39,479 nucleotides of DNA from positions 1 to 39,479 of the forward strand of contig CAZPMT010000041.1 in assembly GCA_964587655.1 (NCBI GenBank), read 5' to 3'. Below are positions 18,101 to 26,073 of this stretch, piece by piece. Numbering within the stretch: the stretch's first letter is position 1; each line of letters begins with the position of its first letter. Made by a program: the position numbers and the translations under genes. This DNA is from CAZPMT01 sp964587655 (GTDB lineage: Bacteria; Hydrogenedentota; Hydrogenedentia; Hydrogenedentales; SLHB01). The notes beneath the pieces were generated by a model. It saw nothing but the letters and a program-made list of their open reading frames with translations. It was not told the DNA's origin and made no database searches.

Positions 18101-18399
18101 GCAGAGACCGGTTCCGTCCGGTCATGATGACGGCGCTGACCACGATCCTCGGCGTCATTCCGCTGGCCATCGAGGCCAAGGCCGGCAGCACCGTATCGTT
18201 CGTCAGTCTCGGCCGCGCCTTTTGCTGCGGACTGACCACGGGCACAATCCTCACCCTCGTCATCGTGCCTCTTTTCTACACCCTCATCGAGGATTTCGCC
18301 GAATGGGTCTTCAGATTCGTCGGCGACCTTGCGGGACTGCGAGAACGCAGGGCCACGGATCTGAGCGCGATCAGCGCGGATGCCGGCGCGTTGGAATAG
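15190..18399 (+). CDS. RND efflux permease 2 (HAE-1 / MdtB-C-like)
   Basis: The 1069-residue permease shares the family plan: first helix (PIAVLMLLISLVTVGIIACF), first porter domain, helix 4 with the Asp pair (VAVGMLVDDAIVVIENIYRY), second porter domain and helix 10 with the Lys (VGVVVKNGIVIVDHINLLRR). It therefore keeps the full proton-relay set, unlike permease 1. The start is taken as GTG at 15190; an in-frame TAG at 15175 blocks longer versions, and the ribosome-binding site is weak, perhaps because the foldback element just upstream replaced the original leader. Two unlike permeases behind one adaptor recall MdtABC, where the two subunits form a mixed trimer; whether that holds here is inference. 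Confidence 0.92.
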   Translation: MNFSIPKFSLHHPIAVLMLLISLVTVGIIACFRMPLKFLPEMDFPFIGCFIPYPGATPEQVEKEIAIPAEGEFRTIPGIKRISSNSNSDGCRVNMRFESGVNMATASAEVRDRVERLKLALPKDVDRVFIFRHSSNSIPIMAVGLFRAGNEEEYVHLVRTVIEPRLARLDGVAEVQVFASKPEPVVLIEFDQNRLRNYNVALYEVITALQTANLNLPVGNLLDGNSKFYVRVTDEFHRPEELANLVISSSGLRLKDIASVGFRTREMEGHYDIDDKGGAFVIIRKESEANTVQACANVRDEIARIKADPTFVGTEEHIFFDQSDLIMTALNGLVDAGEGGGVLAVIVLYLFLLRLGPTLVVARAFPVSLVSALGFMYFEGMTLNLVTMVSLIVAVGMLVDDAIVVIENIYRYRQLGKSPEESAERGTSEVAIAVTASTLTTIVVFIPVFYMQSGEMSTYMRQFALPMTAALMASLLVAFTLIPMTTSRMRDIRLLDLFRSGSDAADAPETDAGRSGRLRAAFSVHPITRIIRVYARCLDVVLRNRLATIVVIMAIIGATIFWPMRLVGMQDMPKLDMREVDVEVELDQNFDMDMANETFAMLKDAIGRQKDELGIKNLFTHYGAAGGEIEVYLKKAEDYPPGTDLPYATEDVLNILWQRLPERMPGVRIRMSMPEAGGAEGERALTVSVRLTGDDATTLDQLAERFRLLMGEVPNMSDVEVNQERAKQEVQLHVDEPRAESAGISPFVIARTVDVALRGNRLPYLKQGGREFPVWAQFREEDRKSRANLDNVSVFGGSGALVPLNQLVTFGKAQSPMSVYRVDGKNVVTVSGKISTNDLIKVQKDLNRVIASMELPMGYTIDLGDEFLELNTNIANFITTLIMAIVLIYIVMAALFESMMLPLSILTTVPLAFIGVYWGMFLTGTALDTIGLIGCILMVGVVVKNGIVIVDHINLLRRQGMSRHEAVVQAGRDRFRPVMMTALTTILGVIPLAIEAKAGSTVSFVSLGRAFCCGLTTGTILTLVIVPLFYTLIEDFAEWVFRFVGDLAGLRERRATDLSAISADAGALE

Positions 18400-18520
18400 C
18401 CGTCATTCCTAAGTACAGCACAAGAGAATTGAAGATGATAGACTATGAGCTACACGAAACCCGCCGTGAGTTGGTTGGAGGCGTCGTCAATTGAAGTACG
18501 CGAAAGCCGGATGTGTCTGG

Positions 18521-19717
18521 CTAACCGTGCAAAGCCTGGAGCATACGTGCGCGATCTAGGGAGCGGACGTTGCTCACAATCGATTCGCGCATGGCCCGGC
18601 CTTCGGGGGTTTGCTGGGGATAGGAGATGAATTCCAGGTCGAGCCCAAGGCGTTCCGCTAGGCGCGCCGCGAGGATCGGCCACACCGCTCCGATGTCGCC
18701 CGTGACGGCAATGCTGGTTTCGAGCCGCGCGAAGCCGGACATCTCCATGCGGAACGGGACCTTGAACAGCTTTGTCTTCGGGAGACCTTTGTCGACGGCT
18801 TCCTGGACGGCGCATTTGTCGCGCTCGGCCTGCCAGACCATTTCAAGCGCGGGATCGAGGTCGATGCGTATGAGGGTCTTTCCTTCAAGCGAGTACGTGT
18901 GATGGTCCTGCCACGCGGCCCACAGTCCGTGTCCCGTGTAGGTCTCGAATGGGCCGTCGTGAACTTCTTGCGTGAGTACGACGGCGGACTCGATGATGAC
19001 GTCGGCGCTTTCGAGCATGCGCGCGAGGCGTCCGGCACGCTCGGAGATCGAGACGCTGTCGCCGATGGCGAGGCCGATGGCGCCGCCGCCGATGAGTTGG
19101 GGAATCGTCACTAGCGCGGGCCGCTTCTTTCGCGCGCCGATGCCGATCATAGTGCGCTCGTCGGCGCCGAGTCCGGCTACTTCTTCGAAGGTCATATTGC
19201 GAGCGCGGGCCAGAGAGAGAATCTCCTGAGCGAGTCGTTCCAGGTACAAGCCCATCGGATAGCCGAGATTGCCCGCGGCCTTGATGATGGTGTCGCCTGA
19301 CGCCTCGGCGAGGCGTTGCATGAGCGTCGTGTCGAGCGGCATAAAGGCGCTGATGTCATTGAGCGTTGGCGGATCCAGGAGCGTCAGTTCGAAGGTTCCG
19401 CCGTGCGGGAGCATTCCGTGCGGCAACCCGAGTGCTGCGCCGCTCACGCGCTTGACCTTGTCGAGAGTACCGCCCATCTCGTGCGCGACGACCGCGGAAC
19501 TGGTCGTGACGGCGTCGACGATATCGAGGCGCATCAACTCGGCGATCAGCGTAGTGACACCCTCGTGAACATTGGGCCCGCTGCCCGTGACGACCACGAC
19601 GCGCCCGCCGCGCTCCTTCGCCTCGGCGATCCGATCGGCCGCGGCGTTGACGCGATCGAGCATGATGGGGTCGAGTTCCGATTCGATACGCTTGACGGCT
19701 TTCAGGTCAATCGTCAC
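18521..19717 (-). CDS. Conserved-looking protein of unknown function, Rossmann-like
   Basis: I do not recognise this 398-residue protein with confidence. The GTG start at 19717 is preceded by AAAGGAGG at good spacing, which argues against the longer frame from 19747. The first part has a nucleotide-binding look (GGRVVVVTGSGPNVHEGVTT, then DAVTTSSAVVAHEMGGT), faintly like the NAD-binding fold of deoxyhypusine synthase or the C-terminal domain of LOR/SDH-type (COG1915) proteins. Further conserved-looking stretches are PQLIGGGAIGLAIGDSVSI, TYTGHGLWAAWQDHHTY and FISYPQQTPEGRAMRESI. No signal peptide or membrane segment is seen. It is the last gene of a minus-strand run after an S1P-lyase-like enzyme, so it may act on the same metabolite (inference). 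Confidence 0.65.
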   Translation of the reverse strand: MTIDLKAVKRIESELDPIMLDRVNAAADRIAEAKERGGRVVVVTGSGPNVHEGVTTLIAELMRLDIVDAVTTSSAVVAHEMGGTLDKVKRVSGAALGLPHGMLPHGGTFELTLLDPPTLNDISAFMPLDTTLMQRLAEASGDTIIKAAGNLGYPMGLYLERLAQEILSLARARNMTFEEVAGLGADERTMIGIGARKKRPALVTIPQLIGGGAIGLAIGDSVSISERAGRLARMLESADVIIESAVVLTQEVHDGPFETYTGHGLWAAWQDHHTYSLEGKTLIRIDLDPALEMVWQAERDKCAVQEAVDKGLPKTKLFKVPFRMEMSGFARLETSIAVTGDIGAVWPILAARLAERLGLDLEFISYPQQTPEGRAMRESIVSNVRSLDRARMLQALHG

Positions 19718-19745
19718 GATCCGCCTCCTTTCCTGCAACGAACCC

Positions 19746-19864
19746 AAAGCGGCGAGGACGCCGCTTCCACTTGTAGCCGCGACGTCCCCGTCGCGTTCAC
19801 GAATCGAGCAGAAAGCGGCGAGGACGCCGCTTCCACTTGTAGCCGCGATGTCCCCGTCGCGTTC
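19746..19864. repeat. Two copies of a 53-bp GC-rich palindromic repeat
   Basis: Copies at 19746-19798 and 19812-19864 are almost identical and have a 66-bp period. Each contains two small palindromes, AAGCGGCGAGGACGCCGCTT and GCGACGTCCCCGTCGC, joined by CCACTTGTAGCC. The pair lies between the S1P-lyase-like gene and the unknown gene. The same unit, reversed, occurs as a tandem pair inside the kinase-MurQ coding sequence at 24997-25103. Confidence 0.85.
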
Positions 19865-19879
19865 TCGGTGCGCGACGCC

Positions 19880-21310
19880 TCATTGGTAAAGGTCGTTCAT
19901 ATATCCCGTGAGCAACTCCTCCGCCACGGGGTCGGGCATGCTATCAAGGACCGTGTTGACAAGCGCCATGTGATCTGGGAGTTTCGTGCCGGTGATGCCG
20001 CCGACGGCAAGGATCTGGGGCAGCGTCTCCGGCGTCAGATTCCCGATCATTTGTTCGATCTGGGCCTTGACGACGGCGGGGTCAATGGCGACGCCGGACT
20101 TCTTCACCGCCTCGATACTCGCCCGCAGATCCTCGATCAGCGCATCCGCCAGGTGAACCGACGAGGGGTTGACCGTAATGTGGAGGTTGGCTGGCGAGAG
20201 GTCCGTGGAGAATTGGGGCTGGAGATACCAGCCGCGATCGTGCATCTCGTCGGCCAGTTGGAATACGTTGATGGTGTCGGAGGCTATCGAGAACATGGAT
20301 ATTTCGGGCTTCCCGAGGACGCGAATATCTTCCATGGCATTGATGGCGTCGACGAGTTTCTGCGTCGCGTCCATGACGGCCTTGACCATCTTGCAGTAAC
20401 CGTCCTCGCCGATGAAATTGAGCGTCGCCCAGGAGGCCGCCATCGGGCCGCCGGACTTCGTGCTGAGGATGGTGGGGTTGATGAGCGCGTACGTCGTGGT
20501 GCGGCAACAGGAAAAGATCTGATACTTGCGGAGTTCCTTGCCGCGACACATGATCACGGACGCATTCTTTGGAGCGTACCCGTATTTGTGCATGTCCGTG
20601 GATATGGAGGTCACACCGGGCACGCTGAAATCGAAGTTCGGAAGCGGGCAGCCCATCTTGCGCATGAACGAGAGATGAATGCCGCCGACGCATCCGTCCA
20701 CGTGGAACAGCAGTCCGTTCTCCTTTGCGAGCGCGCCGATCTCCTCGATGGGATCGATCACGCCCTGCGCGTATCCCGGCGCGCTGGCGATCAGCAGTAT
20801 GGTGTTCTTGTTAACCGCGCGCCGCATCGCGTCCACGTCGGCCTTGAAGGTCTCCGTGTCGAAGCCGACGATGACCGGTTTGACATCGAAGTACGCGGCG
20901 GCCTTGTGAAACGCCGCGTGGGCCGTGCGCGGAACGATCATCTCGGGAACGCGGATCTCCGGCCGATTCGCGCGGGCCCAGTCGCGGGCCGTTTTCACGG
21001 CCAGCAGAATGCTTTCCGTGCCGCCGGACGTCATGTTGCCGACGACGTTCTCGTCGCCCCTGAGCAGGTTGATGATCATGCGCACGACCTCGCGCTCGAT
21101 CCGCATGACGCTGGGATAAGTCGTCGGGTCCAGCGCGTTCTCAGTCAGGTACATCATGTACGCCTCGCGCGCGGCCCCCGAGATTTCCGCGCCAGGGTCG
21201 TAAACGTAGGCCATGATTTTGCCGGAAACCCACGGCAGATCCTGTTGTTTGTACGCCTTGATTGTCTGAAGAATCTCATCCTTGGCGCGGCCCCGTTCAG
21301 GAATAAGCAC
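19880..21310 (-). CDS. PLP-dependent lyase/decarboxylase, sphingosine-1-phosphate lyase-like
   Basis: The 476-residue enzyme belongs to the group II PLP decarboxylase fold. Visible features are the PLP-phosphate segment (GNMTSGGTESILLAVKTAR), the Asp that contacts the pyridine (LLFHVDGCVGG) and the Schiff-base Lys in ISTDMHKYGYAPKNASV. The HKYG(Y/F)APK(N/G) form is typical of sphingosine-1-phosphate lyase rather than glutamate decarboxylase. Such enzymes cleave phosphorylated long-chain bases to a fatty aldehyde and phosphoethanolamine; bacterial homologues may act on other substrates. The GTG at 21310 has AAGGAGG six bases upstream, while the ATG at 21328 would put that site inside the gene. 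No N-terminal membrane anchor is present, unlike the eukaryotic enzyme. The gene follows anmK by about 100 bp. Confidence 0.8.
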   Translation of the reverse strand: MLIPERGRAKDEILQTIKAYKQQDLPWVSGKIMAYVYDPGAEISGAAREAYMMYLTENALDPTTYPSVMRIEREVVRMIINLLRGDENVVGNMTSGGTESILLAVKTARDWARANRPEIRVPEMIVPRTAHAAFHKAAAYFDVKPVIVGFDTETFKADVDAMRRAVNKNTILLIASAPGYAQGVIDPIEEIGALAKENGLLFHVDGCVGGIHLSFMRKMGCPLPNFDFSVPGVTSISTDMHKYGYAPKNASVIMCRGKELRKYQIFSCCRTTTYALINPTILSTKSGGPMAASWATLNFIGEDGYCKMVKAVMDATQKLVDAINAMEDIRVLGKPEISMFSIASDTINVFQLADEMHDRGWYLQPQFSTDLSPANLHITVNPSSVHLADALIEDLRASIEAVKKSGVAIDPAVVKAQIEQMIGNLTPETLPQILAVGGITGTKLPDHMALVNTVLDSMPDPVAEELLTGYMNDLYQ

Positions 21311-21411
21311 TGCGACCTCCTTCTGCATTGTACTGCTACTTCGTTCTCTCAAACTTACTACTTCTCACTGACGCAAGGATCTGACATGGAGGGATTTTCG
21401 GAACTCCCGCA

Positions 21412-22587
21412 TCAGGAAGAGGGCTTGGGTATGCTCGGCGTGATTTTCCCGAGAATCGCGGCGTGCCGTGCGCCTGTGGCCTGAGGCACGTTAGCGGGCG
21501 TGCCGCAGATCGCCTCATTCCCGAGGATGGCGAACGCCACTGCCTCTCGCGCGCCCGACGGAATTCCATACTGGTCGCTTATGCGGAACGGGACATCAGG
21601 TATCGCGTTCTTCAACATGGCGAGCAGTGTCCTGTTGTACACGCCGCCGCCGCTGACGATCAGACGCGCGACGTTGTAGTCGGGCCGTATGAAGCGATCA
21701 TAGGCCCGCGCGATGCTTTGGGCAACGGCCGCCGTGACCGTCGCCATGAGGTCCCCCTGCGGGTGGCCCTTACGATGGGCCAGGGCGTCCCGCAAATACA
21801 CCTCCGCGCCAAACTCCTCACGCCCTGTGCTCTTCGGGGGTTTCCGTCCGAAGTATGGATGCGAGAGAAGATAATCCATGAACTCCTGGATCACGACCCC
21901 CTTCGCCGCGATCGCGCCATCCGTATCGATCGCGTGGTCGCCGCGTGTGAGCAGGCGCACCGCGCCGTCAATCGCCATGTTGCCGGGACCCGAGTCGAAG
22001 GCAAGCATATCCTCGCGTTTCGGAGTCACGACCGTGAAGTTGGCGATGCCTCCGACGTTGAGGCACACCACGCACCGGTCCACACGCGCGAAAAGCACCC
22101 AGTCCGCATAGGGCACAAGAGGCGCGCCTTGGCCGCCGGCGGCTACGTCGGCCGGCCGGAAGTCCGATACCACCGGCAGCCCCGTCCGCTCCGCGATGAC
22201 GGCCGCTTCTCCGATTTGTAGCGTCCCGTGAGGATGGTCGCCGCGCGGCGGGACATGTGCGACCGTGTGCCCGTGCGACGCCACGAAGTCGACGACGGTC
22301 CCTTCCGCCCACGCAACGTTAATCATCTCCTGGGCCGCTTGGGCGAGTCTTTCGCCGACCTCGAAATTGAGCAGGCACACATCCTGCGCGGTGAGACGCG
22401 AGTCGAGCAGCCGGTTGCGCAGGGACGCCGCATAGGGGAACGTGGCCTGATCGATGAACTTCAAGTGAAGGCTCGATCCGCTGCCTTTGATCCTGACCAG
22501 CGCCGCGGAGATTCCATCGCACGACGTGCCCGACATCAGGCCAATAATAAACCGCGCCGACTTGATCTTGAGTGCATCAATGTCCAT
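21412..22587 (-). CDS. anmK: Anhydro-N-acetylmuramic acid kinase
   Basis: The 391-residue kinase opens and phosphorylates 1,6-anhydro-MurNAc to MurNAc-6-phosphate in cytoplasmic cell-wall recycling. Family marks are GLMSGTSCDGISAALV at the N-terminus, SHGHTVAH, LQIGEAAVIAERTGLPVVSDFRPADVAAGGQGAPLVP (adjacent motifs of the substrate and nucleotide sites), LNVGGIANFTV and the closing GIPSGAREAVAFAILG. Length fits the family (about 370-390). Its ATG shares one base with the stop codon of the SpoIID-like gene (TAATG), so the two are translated in step. Product MurNAc-6-P is the substrate of MurQ, whose domain is encoded two genes upstream. Identification is by clear family motifs. Confidence 0.94.
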   Translation of the reverse strand: MDIDALKIKSARFIIGLMSGTSCDGISAALVRIKGSGSSLHLKFIDQATFPYAASLRNRLLDSRLTAQDVCLLNFEVGERLAQAAQEMINVAWAEGTVVDFVASHGHTVAHVPPRGDHPHGTLQIGEAAVIAERTGLPVVSDFRPADVAAGGQGAPLVPYADWVLFARVDRCVVCLNVGGIANFTVVTPKREDMLAFDSGPGNMAIDGAVRLLTRGDHAIDTDGAIAAKGVVIQEFMDYLLSHPYFGRKPPKSTGREEFGAEVYLRDALAHRKGHPQGDLMATVTAAVAQSIARAYDRFIRPDYNVARLIVSGGGVYNRTLLAMLKNAIPDVPFRISDQYGIPSGAREAVAFAILGNEAICGTPANVPQATGARHAAILGKITPSIPKPSS

Positions 22588-24155
22588 TACCGCACCCTCG
22601 CCACATCCGCCTTTGCGAAGTAATGCCTAAGTATCTCATGATACCCTGCGCCGGCCTGTGCCCTGCCGCGCGCACCATCCTGGCAAAGGCCCACCCCATG
22701 CCCACGACCTCCCCCAAAGAACGTAAACGAATTCGGGCTGCCCTTGCTGCCTTGCATTTCGACTACAAACATAGCACTTTTCAGGCCACCAAATGCAAGT
22801 CGGATGTTCAGTTCCTTGCGCACAACCTCGGTCTTCTTGCCGCCGATGATCTTCACCGATTTCAGCCGGCCGCCCGGTCCGCGCTCGCCAAGCTCGATGC
22901 CGCGGATATCGCCGACCGGGTATTTCTTGTTGACAACGTCTCGAAGTTCCCGCGCCGAGAACTTCCGGACCCAGCGGAAGTTGTCGCCGGACGCGCTGCA
23001 ATAGGCCGGCGGCGCCGTCTTCAACCACTTGGCCATCCCCATCTCTCGCGGGCCGCCGCGCGCGGGATTTTTCCCCTCCGGGAAGTCCGGCGCGCCGCGC
23101 AACGCCGGGTTGGGCGGCGCCGACCACACGCACTCGTTGTCCTCAGTCCATCCTCCGCAGTTGGCCGAGAAGACAGTCGGCAGCACCCGGCCACCTGACA
23201 TCAACACGACTCCTAGCGTATCCATTACGGCTCGATCCGTAGTCTTCTCGCGTCCGCCCGCGCCAAGATAGGCCCGGCAGTGTTCGCCGCCACAAAAGTC
23301 GAAACCTTCCAGCATGTGCTTTCCCGCCAAACTGGACATGATCTCGCTTCTCGCGGCCACGGCTTGCGCTTTGATCGCTTCTATGGGCCACGAGGCCGGC
23401 ATCTCCGCCGGAAGCACGCCCGCAACGTAATCCTCGAGCGGCAGCGTCTCGTCGATCTCAAGAAGCCCGTCGGGGCCCACCGCGATCTCCAGCGTGCCGG
23501 AGTACGATCGGTTCGCACGTTGCGATTGCCAGAACCCAAAATCGACGTTTTTTATCTCGATGGGTCTCTTGCACACCATCCGGACAGGCGCCTGCAACTT
23601 CGTTACGCCCTTTTCAGAGGAACCCTTGAAAACCAGCGTTCCCTTGCCGCGCTCGACCGTTTCCGGAACGATCCATCCCCAGACTTGTTGTTGTTCGAGT
23701 TTTGCCTTGAGCGAAGAAGCCTTTTCCATCGAGGCTGGACGCGCGACAGACACCCAGAGACCTCGCCCATCGATGACGTTCCCGGATTCCGACCTGAACT
23801 CCTTCCCGAAGGTAACAAGCTCCGGGTCGTATCCCTGTTGCTTCCACTGCGCGACATACGCGCGAGCCTCGCCGGCTTCTGACGGCGGAAACGTCTTGAT
23901 GAATAGATGAAAGCGTTGCCTCGCGGGACGGGCGTCCGACAGCTTGACGGAGTACGTGCCGGGGGCCAGGGAATGCTCGGATTCTCCCGTCGTCAATAGA
24001 ACCGTTTCGGTAATGACAAACGTGATGTCCCGTTGCTTCGCAGTGAGGCGGACGCGGACCTTGTGATCATCACGCTCCGCGGCATATGAATGCATCGCCG
24101 CAATGGCCAATACGGCTGTCAAAAGAAAGATGCTAATCCTCTTCAAGGGCCTCAC
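22587..24155 (-). CDS. Secreted SpoIID/LytB-domain protein, probable peptidoglycan lytic transglycosylase
   Basis: The 522-residue protein has a signal peptide (ISIFLLTAVLAIAAMHSYA), a middle part with a SPOR-like stretch (about residues 75-125, FHLFIKTFPPSEAGEARAYV), and a C-terminal SpoIID domain with LEDYVAGVLPAEMPASWPIE, whose Glu near residue 249 matches the catalytic Glu of SpoIID, followed by AIKAQAVAARS and GHGVGLCQDGARGRA. SpoIID cuts glycan strands lacking stem peptides, giving 1,6-anhydro-MurNAc ends. This organism need not form spores; the domain is common in non-sporulating bacteria. The GTG start overlaps the end of the kinase-MurQ gene by 23 bases, with GGAGGA upstream. It would produce what AnmK and MurQ consume. 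Confidence 0.85.
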   Translation of the reverse strand: MRPLKRISIFLLTAVLAIAAMHSYAAERDDHKVRVRLTAKQRDITFVITETVLLTTGESEHSLAPGTYSVKLSDARPARQRFHLFIKTFPPSEAGEARAYVAQWKQQGYDPELVTFGKEFRSESGNVIDGRGLWVSVARPASMEKASSLKAKLEQQQVWGWIVPETVERGKGTLVFKGSSEKGVTKLQAPVRMVCKRPIEIKNVDFGFWQSQRANRSYSGTLEIAVGPDGLLEIDETLPLEDYVAGVLPAEMPASWPIEAIKAQAVAARSEIMSSLAGKHMLEGFDFCGGEHCRAYLGAGGREKTTDRAVMDTLGVVLMSGGRVLPTVFSANCGGWTEDNECVWSAPPNPALRGAPDFPEGKNPARGGPREMGMAKWLKTAPPAYCSASGDNFRWVRKFSARELRDVVNKKYPVGDIRGIELGERGPGGRLKSVKIIGGKKTEVVRKELNIRLAFGGLKSAMFVVEMQGSKGSPNSFTFFGGGRGHGVGLCQDGARGRAQAGAGYHEILRHYFAKADVARVR

Positions 24156-26073
24156 GCAGTCTTCCTCCAGCCCTTTCCAACAACGATGCCGCGCTTGCGG
24201 CGTCGGTCCCTTTCCGCACCATGATCATCGCGATGGGAATGCTTCCACCCGCCACTTGAAGCATTCTTTCCGCGTCCGAAGAGGAAAGGCCGGTCAGATC
24301 GCGGACAATGCCGATGGCCCGCTCACGAAGTTTGCTGTTTGTTGGGCGCACGCCGACCATCCGGCCCTCGTACACGTATCCCGACAACGCCAGCGCTCCC
24401 GTCGAGATCATATTGAGGACCATCTTCGTTGCCGTACCGGCCTTCAGCCGCGTGGAGCCCGGCAGGACTTCTACCCCCGTCTCGATGGCAATCGTAACGT
24501 CCGCCACCGGCTTCTGGACCGGATTGCAGCATAGCAAGATTGTCCCTGCCTTCTTTGCACGCGCGCGATGCAGCGCCGCAAGCGTGTACGGTGTCCGCCC
24601 CGAAGCTGCGATTCCGACGACGACGTCTCGCGCGCATACCCCCGGCGCGATTGAATCCAAGTCCTTGACGGCCTGTTCAACATCATCCTCGGCGCCCTCC
24701 ACGCTTTCCTCGATCGCTCGTCTTCCACCGGCGATGACGGCAATCACCTTGTCCCGCGGCACGCCGAACGTCGGAGTGCACTCGGAGGCATCGAGCACGC
24801 CCAGCCGCCCGCTTGTGCCCGCGCCCACGTAGATGAGACGCCCGCTTCGCCCAAACGCCTGGACAACGGCCTCGATGGCCCTCGCAATTTCCGGCGCACC
24901 GCGAGCGACAACCTCAGCTACACGCTTATCTTCCCGGTTCATTTCTACAACGATCTGGGTCGCGGTCAAACGATCCAGGCAAACGGCTCGATTCGTCAAC
25001 GCGACGTGGACGTCGCGGCCACACGTGGAAGCGGCGTCCTCGCCGCTTGCGAACGCGACGGGGACGTCGCGGCTACGAGTGGAAGCGGCGTCCTCGCCGC
25101 TTCTTGCCGCCGCCTCTCTATCAGCGGAGTCGTACGCGTGAACAGAGACCCACTCAGGGAGTTGCGTCGGGGCCATGGCCAGTGCAAGCACCGCGCGATG
25201 GCCCAACAGCCGTGGGAATTCAGGTCTAGCTTCAGGCCACCGTCTCGCCAAAGCACCTTTGAAGGCCTCAAGGAATAGCGCGGACTGACTGAACACGCCT
25301 CCGTTGAGAAAGCACGCGGTCGTACTCGGCAGCGCCAGGCGGCCCATGGCAGCCAACGTCTGTTCCGCGAGGCGTTGCGCCTGCTCGACGATGCATTCCC
25401 GCGCCACGGCATCCCCTTCCACCGCCAGCGCATCCACCGTCTTGGCCAGCGCCGCCACCTGTTGCTTCGACGCCGATGCCGACCACGACACAAGCCCTGC
25501 AAACGTTTCGACGCCCGCGGCGGACGGCAATGCCGCTACTAGCCGCGTATCGCGCCCCATTCCGTCCACGGCATAGGAGGCCGCGCGCAAACCCGCCACG
25601 GCAATCTGATAGGCGCTGCCTTCGTCGCCAAACAGCCGGCCGCGTCCGCCGACGATCACCGACCGCCCGTCGGCACAGTTTGTCGTGGTTTGACAAACTG
25701 TGGCCTGCGCGAGCACGCTTGATCCCGTGCCTGCAATCACAAGCACGGCATCGCCCACGCCCGCGTTCGCATACAGGATCGGATGCAAGTCATCCGTGAC
25801 TGCGGCGCGCGCCACGGGCATCTTCCTGCACACGGCCCTTGCGATCTCATCGCGCAGGGCTTCCTGCCTTGCCCCTGAGATCCCTGCGGCGAATCCGGCA
25901 ACCGCATTTCCCTCGATGATTAACGAGAGCGAAAGAAGGACCGACACGCACGCATCGACCCCGTACTCGACCGGATTGCAGGGAGCGCCCTCGGTTTCCC
26001 TCAGCAGCGTTCCGTCCGCCGCATACAAGCCCGCGCGCGTGACCGTAGCGCCTCCGTCAACCGTAAGAAACAA
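24133..26073 (-). CDS. murQ: Fused BadF-type amino-sugar kinase and MurNAc-6-phosphate etherase (MurQ)
   Basis: The N-terminal ~300 residues are a BadF/BadG-type sugar kinase (LTVDGGATVTRAGLYAADGT, VLVIAGTGSSVLAQA, GGRGRLFGDEGSAYQIAV), probably for GlcNAc or MurNAc. The C-terminal ~300 residues are MurQ: LDRLTATQIVVEMNREDKRV, SIS-domain motif YVGAGTSGRLGVLDASECTP, and GSTRLKAGTATKMVLNMIS. MurQ removes lactate from MurNAc-6-P to give GlcNAc-6-P. A MurNAc kinase joined to MurQ would make a compact two-step enzyme. The linker (SGEDAASTRSRDVPVAFASG and onward) is encoded by a tandem palindromic repeat. The start is uncertain: TTG 26073 has AAGGAGG nine bases upstream, TTG 26079 three; the frame stays open to 26349 but those residues match nothing I know. 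Confidence 0.88.
   Translation of the reverse strand: MFLTVDGGATVTRAGLYAADGTLLRETEGAPCNPVEYGVDACVSVLLSLSLIIEGNAVAGFAAGISGARQEALRDEIARAVCRKMPVARAAVTDDLHPILYANAGVGDAVLVIAGTGSSVLAQATVCQTTTNCADGRSVIVGGRGRLFGDEGSAYQIAVAGLRAASYAVDGMGRDTRLVAALPSAAGVETFAGLVSWSASASKQQVAALAKTVDALAVEGDAVARECIVEQAQRLAEQTLAAMGRLALPSTTACFLNGGVFSQSALFLEAFKGALARRWPEARPEFPRLLGHRAVLALAMAPTQLPEWVSVHAYDSADREAAARSGEDAASTRSRDVPVAFASGEDAASTCGRDVHVALTNRAVCLDRLTATQIVVEMNREDKRVAEVVARGAPEIARAIEAVVQAFGRSGRLIYVGAGTSGRLGVLDASECTPTFGVPRDKVIAVIAGGRRAIEESVEGAEDDVEQAVKDLDSIAPGVCARDVVVGIAASGRTPYTLAALHRARAKKAGTILLCCNPVQKPVADVTIAIETGVEVLPGSTRLKAGTATKMVLNMISTGALALSGYVYEGRMVGVRPTNSKLRERAIGIVRDLTGLSSSDAERMLQVAGGSIPIAMIMVRKGTDAASAASLLERAGGRLREALEED
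24997..25103. repeat. Tandem 53-bp palindromic repeat inside the kinase-MurQ gene
   Basis: Copies at 24997-25049 and 25051-25103 have a 54-bp period, a multiple of three, so both are read in frame and encode two similar peptides (SGEDAASTRSRDVPVAF and SGEDAASTCGRDVHVAL). Each holds GCGACGGGGACGTCGC-like and AAGCGGCGTCCTCGCCGCTT palindromes. They match the intergenic pair at 19746-19864 in reverse orientation. Confidence 0.88.

Noticed and set aside
19316..21484. 722-codon open frame on the plus strand
   Set aside because: It is antisense to the S1P-lyase-like and unknown genes, rich in Arg/His/Asp without domain character, and spans their gap. High GC with third-position bias opens such shadow frames.
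24997..25103. Tandem 53-bp repeats considered as two-spacer CRISPR
   Set aside because: The two copies are separated by one base, so there is no spacer, and they are translated in frame.
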